A DNA stretch of 64,000 bases from Psilocybe azurescens (taxonomy: Eukaryota; Basidiomycota; Agaricomycetes; Agaricales; Agrocybaceae): NCBI GenBank assembly GCA_023853785.1, contig JAJIRX010000256.1, positions 1 through 64,000 on the forward strand, given 5' to 3'. The position numbers were made by a program, and so were the translations under genes. Of this stretch, positions 46,904 through 59,300 are shown piece by piece. The notes under the pieces were generated by a model, which searched no databases, had not been told where the DNA came from, and saw only the letters and a program-made list of their open reading frames with translations. Within the stretch, counting starts at the first letter, position 1, and each line of letters begins with the position of its first letter.

Positions 46904-48080
46904 ACCAAGCCAACACCCAATCCCACAAACATGCCAACGTCGTTACTTCAGCCACTTGGAATGACACCAGAGCAAGTTGCAGCAATTGTCCAGATCGTCC
47001 TTGCAACTCAGGGCCAGAATTCAGGCAAGTCAGTTGCTCCGATACGGACCTCAAAGAAAAATGTTACTGGGACGATTGTTGAGCAATCGAATAGAGAGGA
47101 TTCCAAGAACACGTGAGTTGGTGGTAAGAAAATAAATGTCTTCAAAAGAAAATGGTGGACTGATTTTTCCACAGTCGGCAATCCAGAAACATATGAACAA
47201 ACTTCTCCAGGTGCAGAACAACAATGAGATTCATAAACTTCCACAGCCAACCAAAGATACTGTTGAAGCCTTTGCTGACAGAGAAGGGGAAGGTCCAAAG
47301 CTTATTCCAATGGAGCTTGCATTCGCCCTACAAGAAGAAGAAGCCGTGGAACGTGTGCCTGGCCAAGATGTTTTTGACAATTTCTTGGAAAACCAAGGGG
47401 AACCTTTGCGCATTGAAAAGTCCAAATGGCCCATTATTTATGAGAAGTATTGGCAGCACTTTGGGAATCTCAAGAAGGAATGGAAGAGTTGGCAAGTGAA
47501 GGAGGGCAAAGACGATAAAGAGGTGAAACTTTGCAACTTCCAAAAGAAGAAAAAGATGCAGAAGGTGACAAGATGGGATGCTAGGCGACACCATGTAAGT
47601 TGACATTCATTTATCTAAACAAATAGCTGGATGCTTACCAAATTTCAGCTCAAAGACCTCTGAATTGAAATAACGGACGGAAACAAAAGCAAGTCCGATG
47701 GAAGTGTTGATGATGTATGGTATTTCCTTTGGGTTGTTGCGACTAGGCTTGGTTTGGGTGGTACAAGCTCTGATGAAAGCAGTGTTGAATGTGGAAGTAA
47801 ACCCTGCAAGTTTGTTATCAGGTTGGTCGCTTGGCGTAGTCAAGAACTCATTCCATATCTCCAAATGATTGACCATGATTTCAATTGGTACAATCATTAT
47901 GGAAATGCAAAGCCTGGAAATCCATACCAAGAACAAACACGTCTTGCAGGGGCAACACAGAGCACCAGGTCAGCTATCAAGGGCTTCCCGAGGAACTTCT
48001 ATGACAAAACCTGGTTGTCAAACCTCACTAGCGAAGAGTTGAGCTTTTGCAACCTGAGCCAGAGATGGTGTTCCCTGTAA
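46904..48080 (+). pseudogene. Acidic coiled-coil gene, 3' part
   Basis: Directly after the ACCAAGCC duplication the frame resumes with PTPNPTNMPTSLLQPLGMTP and EQVAAIVQIVLATQGQNSGK. Next come AFADREGEGPKLIPMELAFA and EPLRIEKSKWPIIYEKYWQH, an intron with donor GTAAGT near 47,594, and a C-terminal block GGTSSDESSVECG, RSQELIPYLQMID, GNAKPGNPYQEQTR and FPRNFYDKTWL. Stop TAA is at 48,078. I recognise the TSSDE...PGN...NFYD layout from uncharacterised multi-copy mushroom proteins. The role is unknown; placement between hairpin clusters suggests it belongs to the large element. Confidence 0.55.
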
Positions 48081-48169
48081 TCATAGCATACAATAATTAG
48101 TATACCAATTAGTTTGATTCCAATATGTACTTACAATCAATACCCAGTTATGCCATGTCAATAGCAAAG

Positions 48170-48635
48170 TCAAACATTCTGGACACCCAGAACAAGACTT
48201 CAGAGTAGCCTCAAGATATATCAGGCACCACTCCAGACACCCAGAGTAAGAGCTGAGAAGAGCACTGTCAGTCAACCAACAAGTCGGAAGGGAAGTGGTG
48301 CACCAGGAGGCATTGGTCAAAACATCGCACATATATTGCCATTGCCCCGGACACAGTATCAGTCCTCACTCTAGACACCCAGAGCAAGAAGAGAACCATG
48401 AACCAACCACGGGGCGAGTTGCTGTTCCTCTAGACACCCAGAGTAACATCCTCAGCCACAACTCCAGACACCCAGAGCTGAGGCGGTGTTGTGCTACCCT
48501 AGCCATGACTCTAGACACCCAGAGTAGTGGACGGGAAGGCACAAGTGACAATGTCACAAGTGCCAACGGTTGAAGTGGGGCACAGACAAAATGCACACGT
48601 GATGTTTGTATGCAAAGACGCTGACAAACACTAGT
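48170..48635. repeat. Hairpin cluster 3, left part
   Basis: Six hairpins with the same core but different arms from clusters 1 and 2: ATTCTGG-ACAC-CCAGAAC (about 48,176), ACTCCAG-ACAC-CCAGAGT (48,232), CTCTAG types (48,370 and 48,428), ACTCCAG (48,462) and ACTCTAG-ACAC-CCAGAGT (48,507). Spacing ranges from about 35 to 140 bp. The Copia element at 48,641 interrupts the cluster, which resumes at 53,324. Confidence 0.75.
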
Positions 48636-48640
48636 GCCAG

Positions 48641-48849
48641 TGTTGGGAATGTGCTCGGACATTCCACACATTTATCTTGTAGATTTATCTTATTAATTGT
48701 CTTACTAATAATCTCTTGGCCTCAGCTATGCCATACATAGAAATAATTAGATGCTGGTAGAGTATTCTAGTTACAGTAGATACATGTATATAAGTAGCTG
48801 CGAAGTTTGTACAAGAAAAATTAAGAATTCCAAACATAAATTGTCAATA
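48641..48849 (+). repeat. Copia 5' LTR
   Basis: 209 bp, direct repeat of 53115-53323. The primer-binding site GGTTATGGGCCC begins at the next base. Confidence 0.95.
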
Positions 48850-48861
48850 GGTTATGGGCCC
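48850..48861 (+). promoter_or_regulatory. Copia primer-binding site, half-tRNA type
   Basis: GGTTATGGGCCC directly follows the 5' LTR. Its complement, GGGCCCATAACC, has the shape of an initiator-Met tRNA anticodon arm (CAT in the loop), as in Copia elements primed by a half tRNA. Matching to this organism's tRNA is inferred. Confidence 0.6.
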
Positions 48862-48940
48862 CGTGCCTGTACATTAAAAACTCGTACTTGAATTCTCAAC
48901 AGCCACACTCATCCTCATTTATTTTTAACTCGCAATCAAG

Positions 48941-51900
48941 ATGTCGGACAAATATAGCACATCTGGACCCTACCGGATTCCCATGCTGAAGGCAGATAAT
49001 TGGATGCCATGGAAGCGAAGAATGCTTGCAGTATTCACTGACCTTGGACTGGAAGACCATATTGCAATTGATGCAAAGGCACCAGAATCAGCTGAACCCG
49101 GAAAACCAACTGCACTGGAGCTTGAGGCTCAGAAGAAATGGAGAGAACAGGATGCAAAAGCACAAGTCTGAATTGAGCTGTCAATCTCAGATTCGGAAAT
49201 AATACACATCAGTGGTGCAGTCACAGCACGCCAAATGTGGGAACAACTTACCACAGTGAAGGAATCCAAAGGCCGACTTGGAATTTTGGCCACACGAAGG
49301 GCGTTGTACAGAGCAACAGCAGAAGAAGGATTCAATATGGTGGAACATATATCAAAATTGCGCCAGCTACAGGAGGAACTGCATGTTATGGGCAGCAAAG
49401 TACCAGATGAAGATTTTGTAATGATTTTAATCACATCACTTCCCAAGTCATGGGACACTTATACAACATCTTATCTTGGGTCAAGTGGGAATAAACCTCA
49501 ATTATCCTCTCATGAACTTGTGGCTATTCTCATGGAAGAAGATAGACGTCGCAAGTCTAGGTCTGGTGACTCAACACAAACATCCTTACAGGCTAGAGGA
49601 TCTGGAAACTCAAGGAACAACAGAAAATTCAACAAATCATCGGATTCATCGGACAAAGAATGTTACAACTGCCACAAAAAGGTCACATATCAAAGGAATG
49701 TTGGGCTAAAGGTGGCGGAAGGGAAGGTCAGGGACCTAAAGGCCGAAGAGGACCAAATAGGGCAGGGCGCACAAATCAAGCACAAGAGTCAATCACATCA
49801 AATCTTAATGATGCATCATACATGGCATTTGCGCCTGCAGAATAACACAGAGAATTTTCGAAATATGATTGGATATTAGACTCAGGGACAACCTCACATA
49901 TCTGTACCATGAAGGAGGCATTTATTGATTATACACCACTCAAAGATTCAACCATACAGGGCCTCGGATTAAGCCCTGTCACTGCTCAAGGCCGTGGAAC
50001 AGTCATTGTTAATTTCTCTGTGGATGGAAAAACATTCCGACACCAACTACGCAATGTCCTACATGTCCCTGATGCTCCAAACTGCCTACTATCAATCAGC
50101 AGAATTGATGATGCAAATGGGCATGTTAAATTTACCAAAGGTGGATGCTCCATATCAGATTCCAAGGATAAAATAATTGGAAAAGGAATCAAGTCTAATA
50201 GGCTTTACTTATTATTAGCCCGTGCACAACTACCTGGAAAAGAGAAGACAAACTATGCTTCATTGCAGAAGCTTACCTGGGACCAATGGCACCAAAAATT
50301 TGGACACATATCCATGTCATCTTTGCAACAAATCAGCCGGGAGGAGCTTGTAAATGGAATGGTGATAGATCACACATCTATTCCTTCCCCAACATGTGAG
50401 GCTTGTATCCAAGCAAAACAGGCTCACAAAACATTCCCAAAGGAGGCAGACAATCGCTCAGAGATTCCTGGAGAAGGATTTATGAGTGATGTTTGGGGAC
50501 CAGCAGGAGTTCAGTCTATTGGAGGCTTCAAATACTACATCTCATTCACAGATGATGCAGTCCGCTTCGGTGGAGTAAAATTTATGAAGGATAAAACAGA
50601 GGCCTCAGCCCGGATAAAGGACCATGCCACCCTACTGGAAAGGAAATTTGGAAAACACCCAAAGTGGATGCACTTTGACAATGGGAAGGAGTTAGTCAAC
50701 AAAGAAATAAAGACATGGGCAGAAGAAAGAGGCATTGAAGTACAAACCACTGCACCTTATTCTCAATCACAAAATGGAGTAGCAGAGCGATTTAACCGTA
50801 CACACCTGGAACTTGCAAGAGCCATGCTAATTTCGAAGAAGCTACCTGATTTTTTATGGGATGAAGCAGTCTCCCATGCCAATTACCTTCGAAACAGGGG
50901 CGCCTACCAGGGCGCTTAAAGGCCTGACACCTTACGAAGCTTGGAATGGCTCCAAACCTGATGTTTCACACCTCAGAGAGTTTGGATGTGATGTATGGGT
51001 CCTAGATGAGTCCCAGAACCGATCCAAACTGCACCCAAAATCGCACAAGATGGTCTTTGTAGGATTTAATGATGGATCCAAATCAATTCGCTATTACGAC
51101 AGCAAACATAGAAGCATCAAGACGTCCCGGAATTTCGCTTTTAATGAAAATGATGAGCCTAGGGAACTTGAAATAATTACTACAGTACCTGGTTTGGCAT
51201 CTGAGGGGGAGCCAGGACCAGTTCCAGACGCACAAACCAACGAAATACAATCAGAAAAAATTGTTCAACTGGTCATAACTTCCAGTGATTCAAATAATCG
51301 CCAACTACGCACCAGAACAATGCAAATTGACTACAAGAAGTCTCACAACCCTCAGGCGCAAACTCCGTCATCAAGATTCAATACACCCACTCCTATTCCA
51401 CTCCCTACACCAGATATCACTCGTCCAACAGAATCTTCAAAGGCTAAGCAAACAGAACGAACCAATGTTGCTTCAGAACATGAAATTGCAATGCTAGCTT
51501 CAAGAAATTCAGAAAGCAGCTTGCCTTTAACAATTGAAGAAGCACTTGCAGGAAGCGAATCTGAAGCATGTCAGGAAGCTATAGACAAAGAATTAAACAC
51601 TCTGGAGAAGATGGGGACTTGGGAACTACAAAACTTACCAAGGGATCGAGAACCTATAGGCTGCAAATGGCTATTCACCAAGAAATATGATGCTGAAGGG
51701 AATATAATTAAATACAAGGCAAGACTTGTTGCACAGGGCTTCTCACAGAAGCCAGGAATAGACTACAGCAATGATGGGACATTTGCACCAGTTATGCGCT
51801 TTGAAACTTTACGCACTTTACTCGCACTCTCAGCAGTCCATGGATGGAGTCTTCGACAGCTTGACGTCAAGGGAGCTTATTTAAATGGATACATTGAAGA

Positions 51901-53093
51901 GGAATTATATATGCGACAACCTCCTGGATATAATGATGGATCAGGACATGTCTGTCGACTTAGGCACTCGTTGTATGGTCTCAAACAAGCTGGAAATGTT
52001 TGGAACAAGGAATTTGATACAGCCATGAAGGACTTGTGATTCACTAGACTCAAATCTGATTACTGCTGCTACAAACGACAAGAGGGAGAAGAATTTGAGA
52101 TCCTACTTGTCTGGGTAGATGACATCCTATCTATTGCAAACTCAGATGCTCGGAACGATTTATTGGAGCAACAATTACGCCAGAAATTCGATATTAAATC
52201 ACTGGGACAACCCTCACTACTTCTAGGAATGAATGTTATACAGGATCATCATTCCAAAGTCATTTCCATTTCACAAACTGCCTACATTAATCAACTACTC
52301 AAGAAATTTGGTCTGGAGGATGTAAACCCAGTCACTACTCCCATGGATCCAAATGTGAAGCTCGACAATACAGACTTACCTCAAGAAAAATTGGACAAGC
52401 AGGGGGAGCAGCTAGAACAAGCCAGTGCTAGCTATGCAACACTTATAGGATCGCTTATGTATTTGGCAATTGGAACCCGGCCAGACATCGCATTTTCAGT
52501 CCAGAAACTCGCACAGTTCACCAAGAACCCTCAGAAACAGCATTGGACAGCTGTTAAACGAATATTTCGCTACCTTAAAGGTACTCGAGACTACAAACTC
52601 ACCTATGGTCATGAAACCGAGGAAATTGACCAAGAATTAAATATTTACTGTGATGCGGATTGGGCATCAGATAGAGACAGGAAATCTATCAGTGGATACA
52701 TTATCAAGCTAGCTGGAGGCGCTGTCGCTTGGAGTGCAAAGAAACAGGGCACAGTAGCTCTTTCAACTGCAGAAGCAGAGTACACTGCTGCTACTCACTG
52801 CGCAAAACAGGTACTCTGGCACAGAACATTATTCACAGAATTAGGAATTGATATTCCTACTACCTCAACTATATTCTCAGACAACCAAGCAGCTGTCTCA
52901 ATCGCTCACCACCCGAATTTTATTCCAAAACCAAACACATTGACATCTCCCTCCACTTTCTTCGTGATCTTGTCCAGAATGGTACACTCAATTTAGTTTA
53001 TATCAATACCAGAGAAAATATAGCAGATCTATTCACCAAGGGACTACCTAGGACATTACACCAGGACCTCACATTCGAAATTGGAGTATTCTA
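48941..53093 (+). pseudogene. Copia Gag-Pol polyprotein, broken
   Basis: ATG 48941 starts Gag (MSDKYSTSGPYRIPMLKADN). A TGA at 49169 interrupts it and Gag resumes (ARQMWEQLTTVKE). The zinc knuckle CYNCHKKGHISKEC is split by a missing G near 49,682. A TAA near 49,846 precedes the protease site WILDSGTTSHIC. Integrase runs to about 50,900 (WHQKFGHIS, SQNGVAERFNR), where an extra G shifts the frame. RT follows (CKWLFTKKYD, LDVKGAYLNG, WVDDILSI after a TGA at 52,037), then RNase H (CDADWASDRDRKS) with a final frameshift near 52,925 before the end at about 53,093. At least six lesions make it unable to encode a full polyprotein. Confidence 0.9.
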
Positions 53094-53106
53094 GAGATGC
53101 CCGAGC

Positions 53107-53114
53107 AAGGGGAG
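53107..53114 (+). promoter_or_regulatory. Copia polypurine tract
   Basis: AAGGGGAG abuts the 3' LTR, the expected place for plus-strand priming. Confidence 0.75.
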
Positions 53115-53323
53115 TGTTGGGAATGTGCTCGGACATTCCACACATTTATCTTGTAGATTTATCTTATTAATTGTCTTACTAATAATCTCTCGGCCTCGGC
53201 TATGCCATACATAGAAATAATTAGACGCTGGTAGAGTATTCTAGTTACAGTAGATACATGTATATAAGTAGCTGCGAAGTTTGTACAAGAAAAATTAAGA
53301 ATTCCAAACATAAATTGTCAATA
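53115..53323 (+). repeat. Copia 3' LTR
   Basis: Direct repeat of the 5' LTR with three differences, followed by the GCCAG target duplication. Confidence 0.95.
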
Positions 53324-53369
53324 GCCAGTTGTTGTCCTAAGTCGTTTCTCAACCTCTTTGACAATGACC

Positions 53370-53800
53370 AACGCACTCTGAGTGCCTAGAGTGCTTCTAC
53401 AGGCCGTCTGTCTACTCCTACTCATCTTTCTCTTTAATACACACTAATTCACTCACATAATTTCGTCTCTCTTCATTTTGACCACTTCCACTTATACCTC
53501 TACCCAACCTCTACCTCCTCTCATTACGATGTGTTGATGCTGTATTCTGGGTGTCTAGAGCCCAGAGTCCTCCACCAACCTCTCCCTCTTTGACGTGTTG
53601 ATGCTGTGTTCTGGGTGTCTAGAGCCCAGAGTCTTCCACCCAACCTCTCCCTCTTTGACGTGTTGACGCTGTGTTCTGGGTGTCCAGAACCCAGAGTCCT
53701 CCATCCCAACCTCCAATACCTCAAATCCTACCGCTATCTCTCCTTTTGTCACTTTGACACTGTGTTCTGGGTGCCTAGAGCCCTCAGTCACTTTGCTCTT
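53370..53800. repeat. Hairpin cluster 3, right part, with 64-bp tandem units
   Basis: Hairpins GCACTCTGAGTGCCTAGAGTGC-like (split form, about 53,372), TTCTGG-GTGT-CTAGAG (about 53,542 and 53,606), GTTCTGG-GTGT-CCAGAAC (about 53,670) and TTCTGG-GTGC-CTAGAG (about 53,764). The last four sit in tandem units of about 64 bp (GTGTTGATGCTGTGTTCTGG start). The orientation is opposite to the left part of the cluster. Confidence 0.75.
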
Positions 53801-53851
53801 GTCCAACACACTCGATGCAATTTTATCATTCAAACAACTTCTATTCAATAT

Positions 53852-55777
53852 ATGTATTCAGTATGTTTGATAGGCTCTCATTGCTAAACTCCTGCTAGAA
53901 TGAAACCTGGCCTCAGTTCCAGCAAATTGACCATTCTTTTGGGCATGCTTTCCTTAGGAATGGGGAGATCTACTATTCCCCCAACTGCTTGCGTCGAGTA
54001 GCCGTACCGGAATACCACAAAAACAATCCCTACCCCTTTCATCATCAGGATGCACGATATGAAAGGTTCCTATTACCCACATGGTGGACGCGACCATATC
54101 ACTATCTTGCATTTGTTCCCCTACGACCCTCATTCTATGGACTCGTGTTTGGTTGCCTCCATGAATTTGTCCCCCACATCATATCATATGGAGATGGAGA
54201 TAAGTACGGGTTGGCATCAGAGAAGGTTTCTCAGTGGAAGGATTTGGAGGATGGCCTCCTCATGATCGCTTTCCTCCTCAATAAACATCACTGAATGCAA
54301 ATTCGTGCAGCCCTGAAGCCACCTCTTCCATCTTTTCTCAGGTTTGGCAAAGCCTATCAGGAACACCGCTCTGCTCGTCTTTCTATCGCTGCCTCACGCA
54401 AGTAGTTCCTCATGTGGATGGCATTAATCTCCAGCAAGATGGCTGATATTTTGAGCTTAAACGAACCCGAGGAAGCAAAAGACTGGTTCTCTCTGCTCAG
54501 CGACAACCATATTCCAGAAGCTTGGTTGAATTCCATGATAGCCTCCAGGATATGCAGCTTTTCTCAGCAGTGTCCATGTGTCGGGACCTTCCTCAATATT
54601 CACAATCCACAGCCACACCAACCAAGTGTCCAATGTTTCCTTGCCTTTCATATACCTGTTTGGTATTGCTGGCACCCAGGCAGTCCTGACCAATTGCAGC
54701 CCCCAGCGCACTTCTTACAAGACGTGACAACTTTTATCCCCAAGTCACCATCTCAAACGGTTCTGATCGTTCCTTCTTTGGCACCATCACCTTGTCCTTT
54801 ATCTCCCCTTTGCTGACCTACAGAGCTCTCGCTCGATGAGTACCAGAAAGCCAAGAAGGCTTACCTTGCTACGAAGCCTTGGGAATTTTTATTGCTGATC
54901 GCGTGGAGAGAAATAAGAGTGTCATTGCCAAGGAAAATGACCGGGATCACATGACATGTCTGAACCAGGAGCGAAAGCCACCCACGGTCTCTGCTGATGT
55001 ATATCTGTGGGATTGGAGTGAAGACAATGGAATCGAGCTCGTCCGTACACGTGTTCCCAACCAGTTACATGAAGACACCCTTGGAGAGCACTCAGTTTCC
55101 CAAAAAATATATCGACACTGTTTCGAATGTCTGGGATTGCTGCGGTACTTTGGAGAACCTGACAACAACGATTACGGGATATGCACCCTGAGTCCTCTGC
55201 CCCAGAACTTGGCACAGAAGCTCAGGACTATGAAGCCACCCTCAACGAGTAGGTTAAGGAGGTTCAAAGAAATCTGAATGCTCATTCCATCGACCTGAGA
55301 AGGTATTCTGAGTGCAGTCCAGAGACCAATCTGGGGCATAGTGCTGGTCAGGTCAATATCCATCAGTACCTATACTGCTACTACAGGTTTTTGGCCCCTA
55401 TACCTATTTCTGATGCCACCCTGTAAATTCTAACAATGACTGGGGTGAATGTCTGAAATCTGTTGGCCTCGATGCCAAAGTCAATGAACCTCTTCCAGGA
55501 CTCACTGGCCCTATTGTCAATTTCATCAAAGGGATGCAACAAGCAGCTGGACCACAGGCCTTTGAATGGGACCTTCTGGTGGATAATTACAATCCTCTAA
55601 CCAAGGACCTCATCTCCTGTCACCTTTGTCAACTTCCAAACGGCAAATATCTCCTTCTGAAATCCTCTCTGTGCAATGATAGGCTGCGTGATTTGCATAT
55701 CACATTAACAACATCTGCCAATGCACTCTATGTAACCAGATGGCTGGTCGATATCAAAACTGAGAGCGTCCCGATTG
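53852..55777 (+). pseudogene. Large unknown mushroom protein, 5' part, split by Gypsy
   Basis: A short first exon (ATG 53852) may join through an intron at 53861-53898 to ETWPQFQQIDHSFGHAFLRN. Then come EYHKNNPYPFHHQDARYERF, RPYHYLAFVPLRPSFYGLVF and KVSQWKDLEDGLLM. A TGA (about 54,292) and a TAG where Trp is expected (about 54,403) interrupt it. It continues IPEAWLNSMIASRICSFSQQ, VGTFLNIHN, LWDWSEDNGIELVR-like sequence near 55,000 and ANALYVTRWLVDIKTESVPI at the Gypsy target site. This matches an uncharacterised family repeated in many mushroom genomes, and I know of no function. It is the last gene of the large element. Confidence 0.6.
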
Positions 55778-56279
55778 TGTTATGACAAGTCTTTTTCTTT
55801 TTCTTTTCTCTTTTCTTTTCTTTTCTTTTCCTTTTCTTTGTCATCTTTCACATCATTGATACATCATCGTACGCTCTGATGAACTTTACTTTCACTTCCA
55901 TCTTTTATGATACATCTTTTGATGAACATTTGATCTGTTTCTCTTATTCTTATATACATCTGCTGATGAACATTCAAACTCGTTTCAACTTGATCTGTTT
56001 CTTCTATTCTTATATACATCTGCTGATGAACATTCAAACTTGTTTCAACTTGATCTGTTTCTTCTATTCTTATATACATCTGCTGATGAACATTCAATCT
56101 CGTTTCAACTAGCTGTACAGTTCATAGTATTTATACAAGGGAGCATCTACTGTATTCTTTAGCTAGTTCTTGAGAATCCAACCTGCTTAACCTGCTCTAC
56201 TCTGAACTTGAACTTGTTCTTGTAAACGATTGGTGGTTAGATTACGCACACTGCGTGATTCTAACTTGAGATCGTAACA
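55778..56279 (+). repeat. Gypsy 5' LTR
   Basis: Contains three copies of an exact 60-bp unit (TATATACATCTGCTGATGAA at 55,951, 56,011 and 56,071). The two solo LTRs in this window carry one and two copies. Confidence 0.95.
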
Positions 56280-56329
56280 AAAGAACTAGCTTCTTACTCT
56301 ACCATACTGCTTCGTCCACAAGCGGTATC

Positions 56330-59300
56330 GGGAGCTTGAACCAGACACCACGACATCTCGAAGCGGAACCTTCTCCGCGGACTACGACACCGACGACAGT
56401 GGTGAACGAACGCCCACATCAGACGTTCAACTCACTACCCGAACTCCAGGACTATCGTCAGGAGAAGAATACTTCACCGACGCCTCTGAACCCTCTGAAC
56501 CCTCTGAAAACTCTGAACCAAACGAAACACAAATGGTTGACCAAATGGCAATCGACACCCCGAAGACAAGGGAACTCTCTCTTAACAAACCTACGCCATT
56601 CAATGGCGAACGGTTTAAAAGCAAGAAATTCCTTCAAGAATGTATCCTCTATATGGGGATCAACAAGGACGTCTATGACACTGAACCAAAGCGAATTGCG
56701 TTCATGCTCTCTTTCATGCAAGAAGGGAACGCGGTCGTTTGGAAACAACAATTCGTCCAGAACAAATTAAACCCTCGACCACGGGGGACATTGACTTACC
56801 AACATACAAGGAATTTATCGATGAATTCCAGAAGGCATTCAAGCCAGAAGAAGAAGACATTGATGCATTGGACAAATTAAAAATGCTTCGACAAAAGAAC
56901 CTGACCGCTGAACAACTAGTAACAAAGTTCAAACTACTGGTTGGAGAGAAGGGGATGACCAACGACTCCGGCACCGCAAATAAACTCCTGATCGAGATGT
57001 TCAAACGGCGCTAAACCCAGCGCTAGTACAGAAGATCATCCAGTCTGAGAAGAGGCCCACCAAAATCGAAGAATGGTACGACAAAGCCATGTCTTTCGAT
57101 AGGAGCTATCGACTGCAATGGCGATAAGAGGCCCATCTCAATCGAACGCACGATTCATTCCCAGATCTGCACCAAAGAAAGACCCCTTTGCAATGGACGT
57201 CGGCGCCATGACCACCGAAGAACGAACAAGCCTTATGAAAAGGGGGCTTGTTTCAGATGCAAACAAACAGGACATCTCGCAGTAGATTGCCCTCTGAAGA
57301 AGAAGAACAATCCTTTCATACCGAAGGAAGCGCCGAAGAAGAAATGGACAGCAAAGGACCTTCATGCCCATATCCGGGAGTTGAACATGGAGGAGAGAGA
57401 GGAACTGGCGAGTTTGGCGATGGGAGACCAGGAAGAGAATACCAACACTGAGGATTTTTAAAACGGAGAACCGAATCGACGTCGGTCTCTCCACGATTAG
57501 GCATCTATTCTGTATTTATGGCTACACTTGAGAATAAATCTATGCATTTACCGATTTCTTTCTCTGCCATAAAAACGGAAAGCCACAAATCGTCGAAACC
57601 TTGGGTCTAATTGACTCTGGAGCTGGTGGAAAATTCATCGACCAAAACTACGGCTAGAAAACTAGGACTTGAACAAAAAACCTGAAGAGGAGCCTCACGG
57701 TGTACAACGTAGATGGAACTCTCAACAAGAAAGGAACAATCTCTACTTTCGGTAGAACTCAATCTCACTATCGGGAACAGAACAAACAAGGAAATTCTAT
57801 TTGTCTCTGGATTAGGACGACAAAAATTATTCTAGGACTACCTTGGCTTCAGAAACGAAACCCAGACATTGATTGGGAAACTGGAAAAGTTAAATGGAGA
57901 GTTTCCAAATCTATCCGCACCACTACTGTGGAAGAAGAACTGGAAGAAACTGAACCGATCATAGACACCACGGACGTCCCACTCGAAGACTTCAACACTT
58001 TGGTAATAGATTTTATCGAAGCCAAAGACTCCAAAGAATTGGACCAGGCATGGATCAATGCGAAAACTACGGCTTCACAAACTCTGGCAATGGAACACGA
58101 AAATAGGACACCTGCTAAGCCTCTGGAAGAACTTATTCCCCGGACCTCCACGACTATCTCGGACTTTTTGACAAAAAAGCAGCAGATCGATTTCCCATCT
58201 CAAGACCCTGGGACCACAAAATCGAACTGAAACCTGAATTCAAACCGAAACCATGCAAGGTCTACAGCCTCACCCCGGAAGAACAAATCGAACAGGACAA
58301 ATTTCTTAAAGAAATGCTAGACAAAGGATATATCGTCAGATCAGAATCAGACATTGCTTCGCCCTTTTCTTCGTAGCCAAGAAGGATGGAAAACTGCGAC
58401 CTTGTCAAGACTATCGATATCTAAATGAATGGACAGTAAAGAATGCCTACCCTTTGCAACGGATCCCTGATCTACTGGACAAACTCAAAGGAGCGAAATT
58501 CTTTACCAAACTGGACATCAGACAAGGATACAACAATGTTCGCATTCAAAAGGAAGATCAACGGAAAGCTGCCTTCAAAACAAATCGAGGTCTCTTTGAA
58601 CCCACAGTTATGTTCTTCGGATTATGCAATTCCCCAGCCACTTTTCAATCCATGATGGATTCGCTGTTTGAAGGCGAAATATCTGGAGGATTTGTGATTA
58701 TCTACATGGACGACATCTTAATCTTTGCTGAAAATCAAGAAGATTTGGCAAGATACGAACGGATTGTCCTGCAAAGGCTAAAGGATAACGACCTATACCT
58801 CAAACCAGAAAAATGCGTCTTCAGACAACGAAAAGTCGAATATCTGGGAATGATAATCGAAGAAGGAAGAATCTCCATGGACCAATCAAAACTTAAAGGA
58901 ATCCGAGACTGGCCCGCACCCACCACAGTAAAGCAAGTCAGGGATTCCTGGGATTTGAAATTTCTACCGAAAATTCATCAGGAAGTTCTCTATGGTGGCA
59001 CAACCCCTGAACGATCTCCTAAAGAAGGACAAGAAATTGAATGGACGGACGCAGCTCAACGAGCGTTTGACGAACTAAAACGACGATTCACAGAAGAACC
59101 GGTTCTCTCTATGCCAGACCCGAGCAAACCATTTCAAATCGAATGCGGCAGCCTCTAAATATGCATCTGGAGCCGTTCTGACTCAACTCGATGGTAACGG
59201 TGAAAGACACCCATGTGCATTCATTTCAAAAACCTTTTCTGCGACAGAAAGGAACTATGAAATCTATGATCGAGAACTCCTGGCAATTGTACGAGCATTA

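Larger units (their letters stand above)
48641..53323 (+). mobile_element. Copia LTR retrotransposon, structurally complete
   Basis: Two 209-bp LTRs (48641-48849 and 53115-53323) start TGTTGGGAAT and end TCAATA. They are flanked by the 5-bp duplication GCCAG (48636-48640 and 53324-53328). Domain order is Gag, protease, integrase, RT, RNase H, as in Ty1/Copia. The LTRs differ at three sites, all CpG in the 3' copy and TpG or CpA in the 5' copy. The polyprotein is broken in several places. Confidence 0.95.

Noticed and set aside
27660..53800. Hairpin clusters as a CRISPR-like array
   Set aside because: Spacing is irregular, arms vary, intervals are partly repeated themselves and no cas genes exist; the genome is eukaryotic.
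55864..56112. 77-codon ORFs with a 20-residue repeat on both strands, present twice
   Set aside because: They are the LTR's 60-bp unit read through; 60 is a multiple of three, so frames stay open by arithmetic.
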